Shown piece after piece: positions 9,061 to 19,489 of a stretch of DNA of 64,000 nucleotides (position 1 is the first letter of the stretch; each line of letters begins with the position of its first letter). A program made the translations under genes and the position numbers. Location of the stretch: assembly GCA_963783355.1 (NCBI GenBank), contig CAWANF010000006.1:330830-394829 (forward strand), read 5' to 3'. Source of the stretch: CAWANF01 sp963783355. GTDB taxonomy: Bacteria > Bacteroidota > Rhodothermia > Balneolales > DATFMH01. Under the pieces are notes generated by a model. The model saw only the letters and a program-made list of their open reading frames with translations, was not told the DNA's origin and did no database searches.

Positions 9061-11543
9061 TAGAATGGTGATCCAATGTTGAACAGAAATTCCCATTGCC
9101 CCGGGAGAACACTTGTGTTTGGTATACCGTCGAAACGATAACCATAACTCAAATCAACCAATCCAAGTATAGGCAAGTAAATGCGTAATCCAAAACCTGC
9201 CGAACGTTTTACATTAAACGGTTGGAAATGGCTGAATCCTAAATAAGCATTCCCGGCTTCAGCAAAAGTATATGGAATCAACTGCACTTGATCATTACTT
9301 ACAACAGGATATCGAAGTTCGGTATCATATTTGGCATACATCGTACCTCCGACAGGCGTACCATTTACAATAGGGGAGATGGAACCATTGTATCCACCCG
9401 GATATCCCTTCAAATCGATATCGTCTTGAGTAAATGTTTGCTGTTGTTGCAATGGCGTACCCCCCAGATAAAAACGTTCGTATGGGCTACGATGCCTTTT
9501 GCCTAACCAGCCCATATACCCCATTTCTAATCCATTTGTTAGAACTAATTTACCAATAATGGAAATATGATGCTGATACTTGAATTTAATTTTATAGTAC
9601 TGGGCCAAACCAGCTAAAGGTGGTGCTATTTCACCGGATAATGACAATTTAGACCCTACCGTTGGGTTGATTGGATTATCAAGAGAATTTCGTTCAATAA
9701 TCTCTTTCAATGTCAGAGTTGATAATAATCCGGATGAATTGTAGACAGAGCCGTACACATTGTAATGCTGGTATTCCAGAACAGTTGATTGTGTAAAGTA
9801 ATTATCCGGCCAATTTAGACGGCGGGTTGAAGAAACGCTTGCTGAAAATAACTGGTCGCGGCTATTGGAGCTAGTGTAGTAGTTGTTGTATTTATACAAA
9901 CTATAGGACACATTAAAACCGAGGGATACCGGACGCCCATTGAACCATGGCTCATTAAAACCTAAATTAAAACTCTGATAACCCCCACCGGTAATCTGTG
10001 CCCCTAAAGAAAGCTTCTGCCCGTCACCGCTTGGTATTGGCCATTGTTTGCCCAGGTTTTGAATAGAGAAATTATTGAAATTCAATCGGGCTGATAAAAT
10101 AAGTCCGATTCCCTGCCCACCAAAACCACCGGAGAACTCGAAGTTGTCGGTTCCTGACGATTCTTTCAAATCGTAAATCACATTCACCGTTTTATTCTGA
10201 TAGTCGTAATCCAGGTCCGGTTTGATGTCTTTTGCTACAAAGTATTTCAATTGAGCCAGTTCCCGAACGGAACGCATAATATTCGAACGGCTGTAAGTGG
10301 CTCCCGGTAAAGTTCGTAATTCTCTTCGAACAACGTCGTCGTGTGTTCGTGTATTCCCTTTGATTTCAACTTCACGGATATGTGCAATTTTATCTTCTGT
10401 GATATGCATATAAATATCCAGGGAGTCGTTATCAACCACTTTGAATTCAGGATTTACCTGGAAGAATAAATACCCGATATCCTGGTACATACTGGTGACA
10501 TCGGAATTATTTTTATTGATCCTCAGGTTATTGTCGAATTTACTCTGATCAAAAACATCGCCCTTTTGAAAACCTAAGGCTTCAGACAGCTGTTTATCGG
10601 TGTAAACGGTATTCCCGTCCCAAATGATATCCCGAACATGATATTGCGGGCCTTCCTGCATGTAAATATCAATATCAATGCCTTTTTTGCCGGGTTTATA
10701 ATCATAGGTATATACTGAATCCCTGATAATCCGGGCATCCCGATAACCATGATCCTGGTAAAATGAAATCAGGTGATCTTTGGCATCATTGAATTTACTT
10801 TTCTTGAAAACGGCTTTCGTGAAAATCCGCCACCAGGCATCCTGCTTGACACCTTTTAGTTCTTTTCTAAGTTTATGCTGCGAAAAAGCTTTAGCCCCAT
10901 AGAAGTGGATACGTTTGATTTCAAGGCGTTTACCTTTATTAATATCCAATTCAATTTTAACACGATTATTGGCCGTATCGTGGTCAACTTCACTTACATG
11001 AACCGTTGTTCCCCAATAGCCTTTATTGGCAAAAAAACGTTTAATCACATTGATGGATTGCTCTTCAGCAGATCTTGAAACAGCAAAACCCGTAAGCAAC
11101 GGCATTTTATCTTTCAGATCGTTTCGCTCAGACCGTTTAATTCCTTTGTAAATATAGCCGGCTAGCCGGGGCTGCTCTTTTACGATAATTTCGAGATCAA
11201 TTTTATCACCTATCCGGTTCGTTTGGAGAATACGAACATCGGAAAATAAGCCGGATTGATATAATTGCTTGACAGCATTAGATATCTTAGGGCCGGGTAC
11301 CTTAATCTGGTCTCCTTCTTTCAGTTCCGCAGTCGAAAGTATGAAATCCCTGTTATAATTATAATTTCCCTGTATGGTAATTTTTTGAATGGTCAGTGTC
11401 TCCTGGACAATATCCATAGGATTCACGATATCAATTTTTGTTGAATCCTGATTGGCAACCTGGGCTTTTACGGCCCCGGACCAAATGCAAATGAGCAGGA
11501 AAACAAATGTACTTACCTTAAACTTATGCTGATCGATATACAC
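9060..11543 (-). CDS. bamA: Outer membrane protein assembly factor BamA
   Basis: This 827-residue Omp85 protein is the core of the machine that inserts beta-barrel proteins into the outer membrane. A signal peptide (about residues 1-27, ending VKAQ) is followed by five POTRA-like repeats to about residue 440, then a 16-strand barrel. The barrel ends with the terminal aromatic residue expected for barrel targeting (...LFNIGSPF). The barrel contains the conserved loop-6 region with GYPGG. The start is GTG. It lies 77 bases downstream of uppS and is translationally coupled to the first skp gene. Confidence 0.96.
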   Translation of the reverse strand: MYIDQHKFKVSTFVFLLICIWSGAVKAQVANQDSTKIDIVNPMDIVQETLTIQKITIQGNYNYNRDFILSTAELKEGDQIKVPGPKISNAVKQLYQSGLFSDVRILQTNRIGDKIDLEIIVKEQPRLAGYIYKGIKRSERNDLKDKMPLLTGFAVSRSAEEQSINVIKRFFANKGYWGTTVHVSEVDHDTANNRVKIELDINKGKRLEIKRIHFYGAKAFSQHKLRKELKGVKQDAWWRIFTKAVFKKSKFNDAKDHLISFYQDHGYRDARIIRDSVYTYDYKPGKKGIDIDIYMQEGPQYHVRDIIWDGNTVYTDKQLSEALGFQKGDVFDQSKFDNNLRINKNNSDVTSMYQDIGYLFFQVNPEFKVVDNDSLDIYMHITEDKIAHIREVEIKGNTRTHDDVVRRELRTLPGATYSRSNIMRSVRELAQLKYFVAKDIKPDLDYDYQNKTVNVIYDLKESSGTDNFEFSGGFGGQGIGLILSARLNFNNFSIQNLGKQWPIPSGDGQKLSLGAQITGGGYQSFNLGFNEPWFNGRPVSLGFNVSYSLYKYNNYYTSSNSRDQLFSASVSSTRRLNWPDNYFTQSTVLEYQHYNVYGSVYNSSGLLSTLTLKEIIERNSLDNPINPTVGSKLSLSGEIAPPLAGLAQYYKIKFKYQHHISIIGKLVLTNGLEMGYMGWLGKRHRSPYERFYLGGTPLQQQQTFTQDDIDLKGYPGGYNGSISPIVNGTPVGGTMYAKYDTELRYPVVSNDQVQLIPYTFAEAGNAYLGFSHFQPFNVKRSAGFGLRIYLPILGLVDLSYGYRFDGIPNTSVLPGQWEFLFNIGSPF

Positions 11544-11620
11544 GTCTGCTAAAATAATACTGTTAATTTTGTGATGGATTAGAGTTGTTTTCGGGATTCA
11601 GTCGTTAATACATTCATTTT

Positions 11621-12430
11621 TTATCCTACCTGATATCCATTTTTTTTAATCTGTTCAGAGATCTTCCCAAAACGCCTTTCCCTTTTTTGATACGACTGTA
11701 TAGCATCATACAATTGATCCCTTCTGAAATCAGGCCAGAAAACATCCGTTATAAACAACTCGGAATAGGCTAATTGCCACAAAAGAAAATTACTGATCCT
11801 ATACTCACCGCTGGTTCGGATAATCAAATCCGGATCCGGTTCATTAGCCGTCGATAAGCTGTTGCTGACCATTTCCGAATTAATATCATCAGGTTCCAAT
11901 CGGCCTTCTTTAACTTCTTTAGCTATTTTCTTTACCGCTTGAGTGATATCCCATCGCCCCGAATAACTTAATGCCAGGCAAAGCTGCATTCGTTTATTGT
12001 CTTTTGTGAACTCGATAGCCTCTTTAAGTTCCTGCTGACAGTTTTTAGGAAATCGATCAAGCTGTCCGATTGTTGCCAAACGTATGTTATTTTTATTTAG
12101 TCTTTTAGTCTCTTTACGTAAAGATTGTATTAAAATCTGCATTAATGCACTAACCTCGTTGGATGGGCGATTCCAATTCTCGGTCGAAAAAGCATACAAA
12201 GTCAGGTATTCGACCCCAATCTGTGCACATGCTTCGGTAATGTCCCTTACGGAATCAACTCCGGCTTTATGCCCAAAAATACGCAGATTTCCCTTATGCT
12301 TCGCCCAACGCCCGTTGCCATCCATAATAATAGCAATGTGCCGGGGAATTTCACCGGAAGTTTTTAAATCCGCCTGTTTTCGGCGATCTTCTTCCGTCTG
12401 AGCATCTTTTTTGATAGATATTACCTTCAC
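11621..12430 (-). CDS. uppS: Isoprenyl transferase (undecaprenyl diphosphate synthase)
   Basis: This 269-residue cis-prenyltransferase makes the C55 lipid carrier for cell-wall and O-antigen synthesis. The catalytic HIAIIMDGNGRWA motif has Asp37. The C-terminal substrate motifs RTSGEYRISNFLLWQLAY and SELFITDVFWPDF are intact. The N-terminus carries about 28 extra charged residues before the core. The start is GTG at 12430. Linkage to bamA is common in this part of the bacterial tree. Confidence 0.96.
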   Translation of the reverse strand: MKVISIKKDAQTEEDRRKQADLKTSGEIPRHIAIIMDGNGRWAKHKGNLRIFGHKAGVDSVRDITEACAQIGVEYLTLYAFSTENWNRPSNEVSALMQILIQSLRKETKRLNKNNIRLATIGQLDRFPKNCQQELKEAIEFTKDNKRMQLCLALSYSGRWDITQAVKKIAKEVKEGRLEPDDINSEMVSNSLSTANEPDPDLIIRTSGEYRISNFLLWQLAYSELFITDVFWPDFRRDQLYDAIQSYQKRERRFGKISEQIKKNGYQVG

Positions 12431-12504
12431 TAAGGAAAAGTTACAGTTACCGATTTACAGTTTGTTATATTAGAATTTTATTCAAGTTAATTCAAGCACC
12501 AATG

Positions 12505-12978
12505 CTATTGTTTTATTTTGGCCATTACAGACAGCATATCTAATATTGCTACGGCTGCTTCTTCTCCTTTATTGCCCGTCTCAGGATTTGTACGCTCCAA
12601 TGCCTGTTCAACATTGTTAGTCGTAAGAACTCCAAAAGTGATGGGTTTTCCATGAGAAAGATTCAATTTAGATACTCCATAATTCACAGCATTGCAAACA
12701 AATTCGAAATGAGGAGTATCCCCTCGAATGACCGCTCCTAAACATATAACCCCATCATAACGTCCGGTTTCCAATAATGTTTTAGCAATCAATGGAATTT
12801 CATACGCACCCGGACAATATGCTACGGTTATTTGTTCTTCAGACAGTCCGTGTTTTATTAAAGCCTCAACAGCGCCATCTTTCAATTTCTCTGTTATAAA
12901 CGAATTCCAGCGGGATACAACGATTCCAATATTATATATTCCCCTATTGCCTTTCGCATCGATTATTTTTATCCCCAT
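12505..12978 (-). CDS. ribH: 6,7-dimethyl-8-ribityllumazine synthase
   Basis: This 157-residue enzyme performs the penultimate step of riboflavin synthesis. It condenses 5-amino-6-ribitylaminouracil with dihydroxybutanone phosphate. Conserved segments: VVSRWNSFIT, CPGAYEIPL, CLGAVIRGDTPHFEFVC (catalytic His in TPHFE), ITFGVLTTNN and GNKGEEAA. No other rib gene or FMN riboswitch is visible nearby. It lies 11 bases after the PHP gene inside the envelope cluster and probably shares its transcript. Confidence 0.96.
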   Translation of the reverse strand: MGIKIIDAKGNRGIYNIGIVVSRWNSFITEKLKDGAVEALIKHGLSEEQITVAYCPGAYEIPLIAKTLLETGRYDGVICLGAVIRGDTPHFEFVCNAVNYGVSKLNLSHGKPITFGVLTTNNVEQALERTNPETGNKGEEAAVAILDMLSVMAKIKQ

Positions 12979-12989
12979 TTCTTTATTTA

Positions 12990-13835
12990 TTAAGTGCTGA
13001 CTGTATGATTATCAAAATGACATTCTGCCAGCACATGTCGCGCTGTTTGAATATTTATAGCAATAACGCCAAAATTGTATTGATCTTCGAATTTTGTTCC
13101 ATGAAAATCGCTCCCGCCGGAAATCAGTAGTCCATGTTCCCCTGCTAGTTGCTCATACTTTCTTTGAAGGTCGTAATTATGACTTGGATGAATATATTCA
13201 AAACCATTGATGCCTGCATCCACAAATTCCTTTAACTCGTTATTGGAATAATTTTTACCGGGATGAGCCAGAATGACTATTCCGCCTGCAGAATGAACGA
13301 TATCAATGATTTCTTTCACCGTTCTGTATTCGCATTTGTAGTATGCTTTGGCATGATTTCCAAGATACCTAATAAAAACTTCCCTGTGATTAGCTGCATA
13401 CCCCTTTTGAATCATCACTTTTGCAATATGGGGACGGGCAACGACCCCTTTGACGCCCGCTTCGGCACGAACTTCGTCATAGGAAACGTCAAATCCAAGT
13501 TTCTTTAGATTTTGTACAATTTTTTTTGCCCTGTCGATCCTTATCATCTTCTGATCTTGCATGAATTGAACCATTTCCTCGTTTTCAGTATCAAACCCGT
13601 AGGCTAACAGGTGACACTCGCGATCATGAAATTCTGAGGTAATTTCAACACCTGGAATCACTTCAATATCTAAATCTTTTGCTGTCTCATTCGCTTCAAA
13701 ATAGCCTTCGAATGTATCATGATCCGTGATGGCTATCATTCCCAAATTACGATTAACCGCCTCTCTGACGACATCCGATGGAGAATAACGGCCGTCAGAA
13801 ACGGTAGTATGTATATGCAAGTCAGCTTTTCTCAA
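12990..13835 (-). CDS. PHP-domain phosphoesterase (RNase AM/YciV-like)
   Basis: This 281-residue protein has the metal-binding PHP signature: DLHIHTTVSDG (H7, H9, D14), ITDHDTFEGY, IPGVEIT, LAHPGKN and SGGSDFHG. Relatives include the 3',5'-nucleoside bisphosphate phosphatase/5'-3' exoribonuclease YciV (RNase AM) and TrpH-type proteins. Substrate specificity cannot be read from sequence. The start is TTG, two bases after the ctp stop codon (TGAATTTG), so it depends on translational coupling. Confidence 0.88.
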   Translation of the reverse strand: MRKADLHIHTTVSDGRYSPSDVVREAVNRNLGMIAITDHDTFEGYFEANETAKDLDIEVIPGVEITSEFHDRECHLLAYGFDTENEEMVQFMQDQKMIRIDRAKKIVQNLKKLGFDVSYDEVRAEAGVKGVVARPHIAKVMIQKGYAANHREVFIRYLGNHAKAYYKCEYRTVKEIIDIVHSAGGIVILAHPGKNYSNNELKEFVDAGINGFEYIHPSHNYDLQRKYEQLAGEHGLLISGGSDFHGTKFEDQYNFGVIAINIQTARHVLAECHFDNHTVST

Positions 13836-13837
13836 AT

Positions 13838-15502
13838 TCAGTTTGATTTACTTCCGGATAAAATTCTGCGGTAGGTAGCCGGATTGTGAATAATTTTTAC
13901 AGCTTCCCGGACATCCGGATCCACTTTTAATTCTGCCTGTATCCTTGCCTGGGGGCCATCATATCTGGATAAAAGTTCTAAATACAGTTCACTTTTAATT
14001 TTTGAAGCCGCTTCATCTATTTCTTTCTTTTTTTCCTGGTTTATCATCGCTTCGACAGGTGCCAGTTTTTCATCAGCCTGATGGCTCAACGAAGTCTCTT
14101 TTAAACTGGATTTCAGTTCATTCAGATAATGCTGGGCCGGAAGCTCATAATTAAAGTGAGACTTATCGAGATAGTTTTTAAAGGCATAAAAAACAGAATC
14201 ATTTATCTGCATGTTCTTCAATTTTGGATGCTCAGCGACATATTCATTGGCAAAAAAGAAATATTTACTCTGTTGACGCATTGCCAAATCGACCCGTTTC
14301 TCTTTGGGTTCTTTTACATAAATATCCGGCTCTATCCCTTCGCCATTGTATACTTTCCTGCCATTTCTTGTGTAGAACATTTTGCGCGTTGAATCGGGAT
14401 ACGTAACCATCCCGTTGCGATCATCATGAGTATAATCAATTTCCTGAATACAGCGTCCGCTGGGTGTATAATATTTTGCCGTGGTAATCTTCAATGACGT
14501 ATTGTACGCCAGTGGCTTAATGACCTGTACCAAACCTTTGCCAAAGCTTCGATCTCCGATAATAACGGCACGATCCAGATCCTGTAAAGCCCCGGCTGTG
14601 ATTTCCGAAGCGCTGGCACTACCCCTGTTTTGCAGTATAATCAGTGGCTTATTTAAATAAATAGCCGGTTCTGTTGTCTTATATTCGTGCGATTCTCCAA
14701 CATTTCTGCCTTTAATCTTTACCACTTCGTTACCCGGGGGAACAAAATTATTGACAGTCTGAACCGCTTCCGACAATAATCCGCCGGGATTGTTTCTCAA
14801 GTCGAGGATGAGCCCTTTAAGTTTTGATTCTGATTCGAGCTTAAGTACCGCTTTATGTACTTCATCACCCGAATTTTGCCCGAACTGTCTGAGCAGAATA
14901 TACCCAATGGTACTGTCGGGATCGACATAACCATCAAAGACAACATTATGAACCGCAATTTCTTCACGGGTCAGATCAAAATGGAGTAATTGATCGAATC
15001 CATATCGCTTAATTGTCAACTTGACATGTGTTCCGGGTTCACCACGCAACTGATTTTGCAATTCGCGTGGCGATAAATCCTTCACTTTAATATCATTGAC
15101 GGATTCAATGATATCGCCGGCCTTGATGCCTTTCCGGTAAGCAGAATATCCCTGGATCGGTGCAATTACAACCAGATGCCCACCACGAACACCGACTTCC
15201 AGTCCAATGCCTGCATATTTTCCTTTTGTCAGGATATTTATTTCCTGGTTATCCGACTCATCAATCAACACCGTATAGGGATCGAGCGTATTAAGCATCG
15301 CATCAATTCCTGTACGCATTAGCTTGGTAGGATTCACCTTATCGACGTAATCGAGCGTAACAACCCGGTACACATCGCTGAAAATGGTAAAATTCTTTTT
15401 TATCTGGAAATAGACGTCAGAATAGCGGGTATATCCCAACCCTCCGACCACAGTTATGAGTATAAGGATCCCCCCGATAAGGCGTCTTTTATTGCGGAAC
15501 AT
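13838..15502 (-). CDS. S41 carboxy-terminal processing protease
   Basis: This 554-residue periplasmic protease cuts near exposed C-termini and often controls cell-wall hydrolases. It has an N-terminal membrane anchor/signal (about residues 8-24) and a PDZ domain at about 90-165 (YAGIGLEV, GIKAGDII). The S41 core has nucleophile Ser297 in GSASASE and general base Lys322 in SFGKG. A 150-residue helical C-terminal extension follows. It lies directly downstream of the lytic transglycosylase gene, which suggests but does not prove that it regulates wall turnover. Confidence 0.94.
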   Translation of the reverse strand: MFRNKRRLIGGILILITVVGGLGYTRYSDVYFQIKKNFTIFSDVYRVVTLDYVDKVNPTKLMRTGIDAMLNTLDPYTVLIDESDNQEINILTKGKYAGIGLEVGVRGGHLVVIAPIQGYSAYRKGIKAGDIIESVNDIKVKDLSPRELQNQLRGEPGTHVKLTIKRYGFDQLLHFDLTREEIAVHNVVFDGYVDPDSTIGYILLRQFGQNSGDEVHKAVLKLESESKLKGLILDLRNNPGGLLSEAVQTVNNFVPPGNEVVKIKGRNVGESHEYKTTEPAIYLNKPLIILQNRGSASASEITAGALQDLDRAVIIGDRSFGKGLVQVIKPLAYNTSLKITTAKYYTPSGRCIQEIDYTHDDRNGMVTYPDSTRKMFYTRNGRKVYNGEGIEPDIYVKEPKEKRVDLAMRQQSKYFFFANEYVAEHPKLKNMQINDSVFYAFKNYLDKSHFNYELPAQHYLNELKSSLKETSLSHQADEKLAPVEAMINQEKKKEIDEAASKIKSELYLELLSRYDGPQARIQAELKVDPDVREAVKIIHNPATYRRILSGSKSN

Positions 15503-15521
15503 GTATTACATCCTCATTCAA

Positions 15522-17513
15522 TTAATCATTCTTCTTAACCAGTAATATCTGGCCAACATAAATACGTGAACTTCTCAAGTGGTTAATTTCCTTAAGTTTA
15601 CGGATACTTGTGTTGAACGAATCAGCAATGTCGGATAAACTATCGTTTCTTTTCACCTTGTATTTTAAATACTTACCCGATGATACCAGTTCCAGTTTGT
15701 TAGAATTTTTATGAGATGACAATGTCGCTTGTTTAGCTGCAAAGGACATATGATTAATCTTCTCATATCTTCTTTTTACCGACTTGGGCACATATATCCG
15801 TAATTTTTGGCCAACTCTGATGAGATTGCCAATATGATTCCAAACCCTGATTTTCCAGGCATAAGTATGGTACCATTCTGCAATATTTCCAATGGTATCA
15901 CCACTTTTGACCGTATAATATAAAAGTGAGGAACCTGAAGGACGCGCATAATGAGATGAACGTCTTGTAGCCGCAATATATTTGGTATTGCCCGAAATTA
16001 AAGAAGGTTTGTCGGCAGAAATTTTAATACCACCGCCGGGTGGTAGTGGAATCATAATTCGCTCGCCCGGATATATAATTCTCGATAAATCTCTGTTGCT
16101 GGCATACAAGGCTCTTACTGAAGTTCCGTATTTATGAGCGATGTAGCCGAGTGTCTCACCTCTTTTTACGACATGCACAAATATCTGTTTTTTATCCGAC
16201 GCCGGCACTTTTGAATAATTAGCCAGGAATTCCTGTTTGTCGCCTGTTGGTATCTTGAGCGGATAAGGTTGTGCCCCCGGTGGAGTTGCCCAGCGCAATA
16301 ATTCGGGATTCAGTGTTTTAAGAGAATCGGTAGAGATTCCGACACACTTCGCAAGAATACTCAGGTCTACAGACCCTTTTATATCCACGACATCATACGA
16401 ATAAGGTTTTTCGCCATAATCTGTTTTAAATCCGAATTGTTTCGGGTGAAGGCAAATTAAAGCTGTTGCAATGTAGGATGGAACATATCCGCGGGTTTCC
16501 CGGGGCAGATAAGGATAGATTTTCCAGTAATTTTCCACACCGTGTGCATAACGGATCGCCCTTTTCAAACGGGCACCGCCTAAATTATAATTAGCCAAAG
16601 CCAGCGGCCAGTTTCCCCAGATATTATATAAATCTTTCAAATGACGGGCAGCGGCTCGGGTTGCTTTCTCAGGATCCCTTCTTTCGTCGATCCACCAGTT
16701 CACTTCCAAACCATACATTTCCCCAGTCGATTTGATGAATTGCCACATTCCAACCGCACGTGCACGGCTTCTGGCGTAAGGTACCAAACCGCTTTCAATC
16801 ATTGAAAGATATACTAATTCGGTAGGCACGCCCACTTCCTTAAATATCTTCTTCATCATGGGCACATAAACCTGGGCACGTTGCAACCAGCGCTCCATAA
16901 CTTCAGGATGTTTAATCCACAAATAAGCCAGGTGATTTTTTACCTGTTTATTAATGACTAATGGTACTTCCGTTTTAGTCTTTGAAAGATTTTCAGGCAG
17001 TACGAAATAGTTTTCATTGAACCAGTCGTTGTCTTCAGAGAACATTTCGTCCCTGATTGCAAAAATATCTCCCTCTTCTTCACTGACCGGTTTCGTAATT
17101 CCATAAAATTCCTGGTATTCCGTCATTACCGTTCGGTACAACTCCGCGAAACGGCGATCCGACTGAACCCCCGGATAATCGTCCATAAGTTTTTGTATCG
17201 ACGATAAAGCCTGATTAATATATTTTTCGGCACTCAACGCATCGTTATTCACCTGTGCCTCAAGGGCTAACACATGGATACGATAAATATCAGCTATTCT
17301 CTGAATAATCTTCTTCTGATAAGTGTTTAGAATCGGTATAGCTTTACGCGCGGTAGCATCCTGCTGTGAAGGTTCTAATGGATTGTTATACGGAAGCCGG
17401 ACGTCAGGAACGGGAAGAAAATCGATAGGCAGCTTTTTGGGTTTATCCTGACTGAATGCTTTCGACTGAAACAAAAAAAGAGTGATGAGTAGTACGGTTA
17501 ACTTTCTCAGCAT
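15522..17513 (-). CDS. Membrane-bound lytic murein transglycosylase D-like, three LysM domains
   Basis: This 663-residue peptidoglycan-cleaving enzyme makes 1,6-anhydro ends. The signal peptide is MLRKLTVLLITLFLFQSKAFS. A helical N-terminal region precedes an SLT goose-lysozyme-like domain with catalytic Glu240 in LSMIESGL and the motif AVGMWQFIKSTGEMYGL. Three LysM glycan-binding repeats follow at about 443-490, 530-575 and 615-660 (VVKRGETLGYIA, VKSGDTIGNIA, VKRNDSLSDIA). No lipobox cysteine is present, unlike E. coli MltD. It is the first gene of the minus-strand envelope cluster. Confidence 0.94.
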   Translation of the reverse strand: MLRKLTVLLITLFLFQSKAFSQDKPKKLPIDFLPVPDVRLPYNNPLEPSQQDATARKAIPILNTYQKKIIQRIADIYRIHVLALEAQVNNDALSAEKYINQALSSIQKLMDDYPGVQSDRRFAELYRTVMTEYQEFYGITKPVSEEEGDIFAIRDEMFSEDNDWFNENYFVLPENLSKTKTEVPLVINKQVKNHLAYLWIKHPEVMERWLQRAQVYVPMMKKIFKEVGVPTELVYLSMIESGLVPYARSRARAVGMWQFIKSTGEMYGLEVNWWIDERRDPEKATRAAARHLKDLYNIWGNWPLALANYNLGGARLKRAIRYAHGVENYWKIYPYLPRETRGYVPSYIATALICLHPKQFGFKTDYGEKPYSYDVVDIKGSVDLSILAKCVGISTDSLKTLNPELLRWATPPGAQPYPLKIPTGDKQEFLANYSKVPASDKKQIFVHVVKRGETLGYIAHKYGTSVRALYASNRDLSRIIYPGERIMIPLPPGGGIKISADKPSLISGNTKYIAATRRSSHYARPSGSSLLYYTVKSGDTIGNIAEWYHTYAWKIRVWNHIGNLIRVGQKLRIYVPKSVKRRYEKINHMSFAAKQATLSSHKNSNKLELVSSGKYLKYKVKRNDSLSDIADSFNTSIRKLKEINHLRSSRIYVGQILLVKKND

Positions 17514-17785
17514 TATTATGAGATTTATAAAAATTTTATTGATTAGTTATCGGAAGATTCAAGTGGACAGATGATGTATATTCATCCTGAATATACGAAT
17601 TCACGGCATGAGCCCGAAAAAAAATGTGGTGTACCGACATGATTTATTTAACAGTGTTTCTTATAAAGATTGGTAGTTTAATATAATTAAATAAACATTT
17701 TTTCCTATACACTGCCCACGTTTTTTGGATATATAATCCCAAAAACATCTAAAAATACATCATTTTTTTTATAAAATTTTATTAT

Positions 17786-19456
17786 TTATTCATGTCCGGT
17801 CCATCGTTGTACTATTGGCATTCTTCGTCCAACACCAAAAGCCTTCGAGCTAACTCGCAGTCCCGGAGCAGCTTGCCTTCTTTTGTACTCATTCAAATCA
17901 ACCATTCTGACAACTTTTTCCACAATCTGTTTATTGTAACCCATTCCCCAAATTTCTTTGGCCGATACCTGATCTTCAATATATGCCTTCAATATTCCAT
18001 CAAGTACACCATAATCGGGCAATGAATCCGTATCTTTTTGATCGGGTCGAAGTTCTGCGCTAGGCGCCTTATCGATAATACTTTTCGGGATAATTTCTTT
18101 TCCGGCTTGATCATTTATCCACCTGCTGATAGCATAAACTTCCGTTTTATACACATCAGAAAGAATAGAAACCCCCCCGGCCATGTCGCCATATAAGGTG
18201 CAATAACCAACGGCCATCTCCGATTTATTACCCGTATTTAAAACGAGATACCCAAATTTATTGGAAACTGACATGAGTAATACTCCGCGGGTACGGCTTT
18301 GAATATTTTCCTCGGCAACGTTGAACTCGGTACCGGCAAAAAGCGGATCTAATGTCCCTAAAAAGGTATCATATATCGACTTGATGGCAAGCTCCTTAAA
18401 TTCTATACCTAAATTTCGGGCCAATAATTCCGAATCGGTAATGCTGCCGCTTGATGAATAGCGGGACGGCATGGTAATTCCCATAACATTTTCTTTTCCA
18501 AGCGCTTCGGCAGCTATAACTGCCACTAATGTAGAATCTATTCCGCCGCTTAAGCCAATAAGTACTTTTTCTGTGATTTTAGATTTGGTTACATAATCTC
18601 TTAATCCTAAAACCAGTGCCTTAAAAAGACGCTCTTCCATCGACATGGATTCATAATGAGTGTGAGTCAACGGCCGAAATTCCAGTTCTTTTGCATCCAG
18701 TTCAGCATCAATATGCATTTCTTCGAATAACGATGCCCGTTCGCAAACATGGCCATTCCCATTGATAAAGATAGAATCACCGTCGAAAATGATTTCAGTA
18801 TTTGCACCAACCTGATTCGCATAAATGATAGGCATATTCAAACGGGTAGCGTGATTGCTAAGCATTTGCAACCGCAATTCAGGTTTATGCTTAGAAAAAG
18901 GTGAAGCTGAAATATTCACGAGTACCTTAGCCCCGGCATCTTTCAGATTTTTTGAAGGATTGACTTCATAGGTATGGTATTGATATTCATTCTGATTATT
19001 CCAGATATCTTCACAAATCGTCAGTCCAAAGGGAACCCCATTGAAATTAAAAGATTTCCAGCTTTTATTGGGCTCGAAATACCGGAATTCATCAAAAATA
19101 TCATACGTTGGCAATAATGTTTTATGCACGGTTGTCAGCACTTTCCCCCGATGTGCAACGATTGCAGAATTAAATATTTTCCGTCCTTTACCGCTCTCGT
19201 TTGGAGTTATTGTACCGAAAATTAATGCCGTTTCCCCGGTTTTTGAGATGATGTCATTTGCTGTTTTATACACATAATCACAAAACGATTTTCTCTCGAG
19301 CAAATCCATCGGAGGATAACCCAGCAACACTAATTCGGGCAATACCAAAAGTTCTATATCGTCTTTTTCAGCTTTCTTTAACTCTTTAATTATTTTATTT
19401 TTATTGCCATCAATATCCCCCACAGTCGGGTTCAGTTGTGTAATGCGTATTTTCAT
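17786..19456 (-). CDS. nadE: Glutamine-dependent NAD+ synthetase
   Basis: This 556-residue enzyme converts nicotinate adenine dinucleotide to NAD+. The N-terminal nitrilase-type glutaminase half shows the triad segments PELVLLGYP (E41), HKTLLPTYDIFDE and TICEDIW (Cys). The C-terminal synthetase half has the P-loop-like LIGLSGGIDSTLVAVIA. It is full length for the two-domain form, so it uses glutamine directly. It is apparently monocistronic, with 271 bases of AT-rich DNA downstream that hold no gene I can see. Confidence 0.96.
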   Translation of the reverse strand: MKIRITQLNPTVGDIDGNKNKIIKELKKAEKDDIELLVLPELVLLGYPPMDLLERKSFCDYVYKTANDIISKTGETALIFGTITPNESGKGRKIFNSAIVAHRGKVLTTVHKTLLPTYDIFDEFRYFEPNKSWKSFNFNGVPFGLTICEDIWNNQNEYQYHTYEVNPSKNLKDAGAKVLVNISASPFSKHKPELRLQMLSNHATRLNMPIIYANQVGANTEIIFDGDSIFINGNGHVCERASLFEEMHIDAELDAKELEFRPLTHTHYESMSMEERLFKALVLGLRDYVTKSKITEKVLIGLSGGIDSTLVAVIAAEALGKENVMGITMPSRYSSSGSITDSELLARNLGIEFKELAIKSIYDTFLGTLDPLFAGTEFNVAEENIQSRTRGVLLMSVSNKFGYLVLNTGNKSEMAVGYCTLYGDMAGGVSILSDVYKTEVYAISRWINDQAGKEIIPKSIIDKAPSAELRPDQKDTDSLPDYGVLDGILKAYIEDQVSAKEIWGMGYNKQIVEKVVRMVDLNEYKRRQAAPGLRVSSKAFGVGRRMPIVQRWTGHE

Positions 19457-19489
19457 AGGTTCATCAACTAATTTCTTTTCGATCGTTAT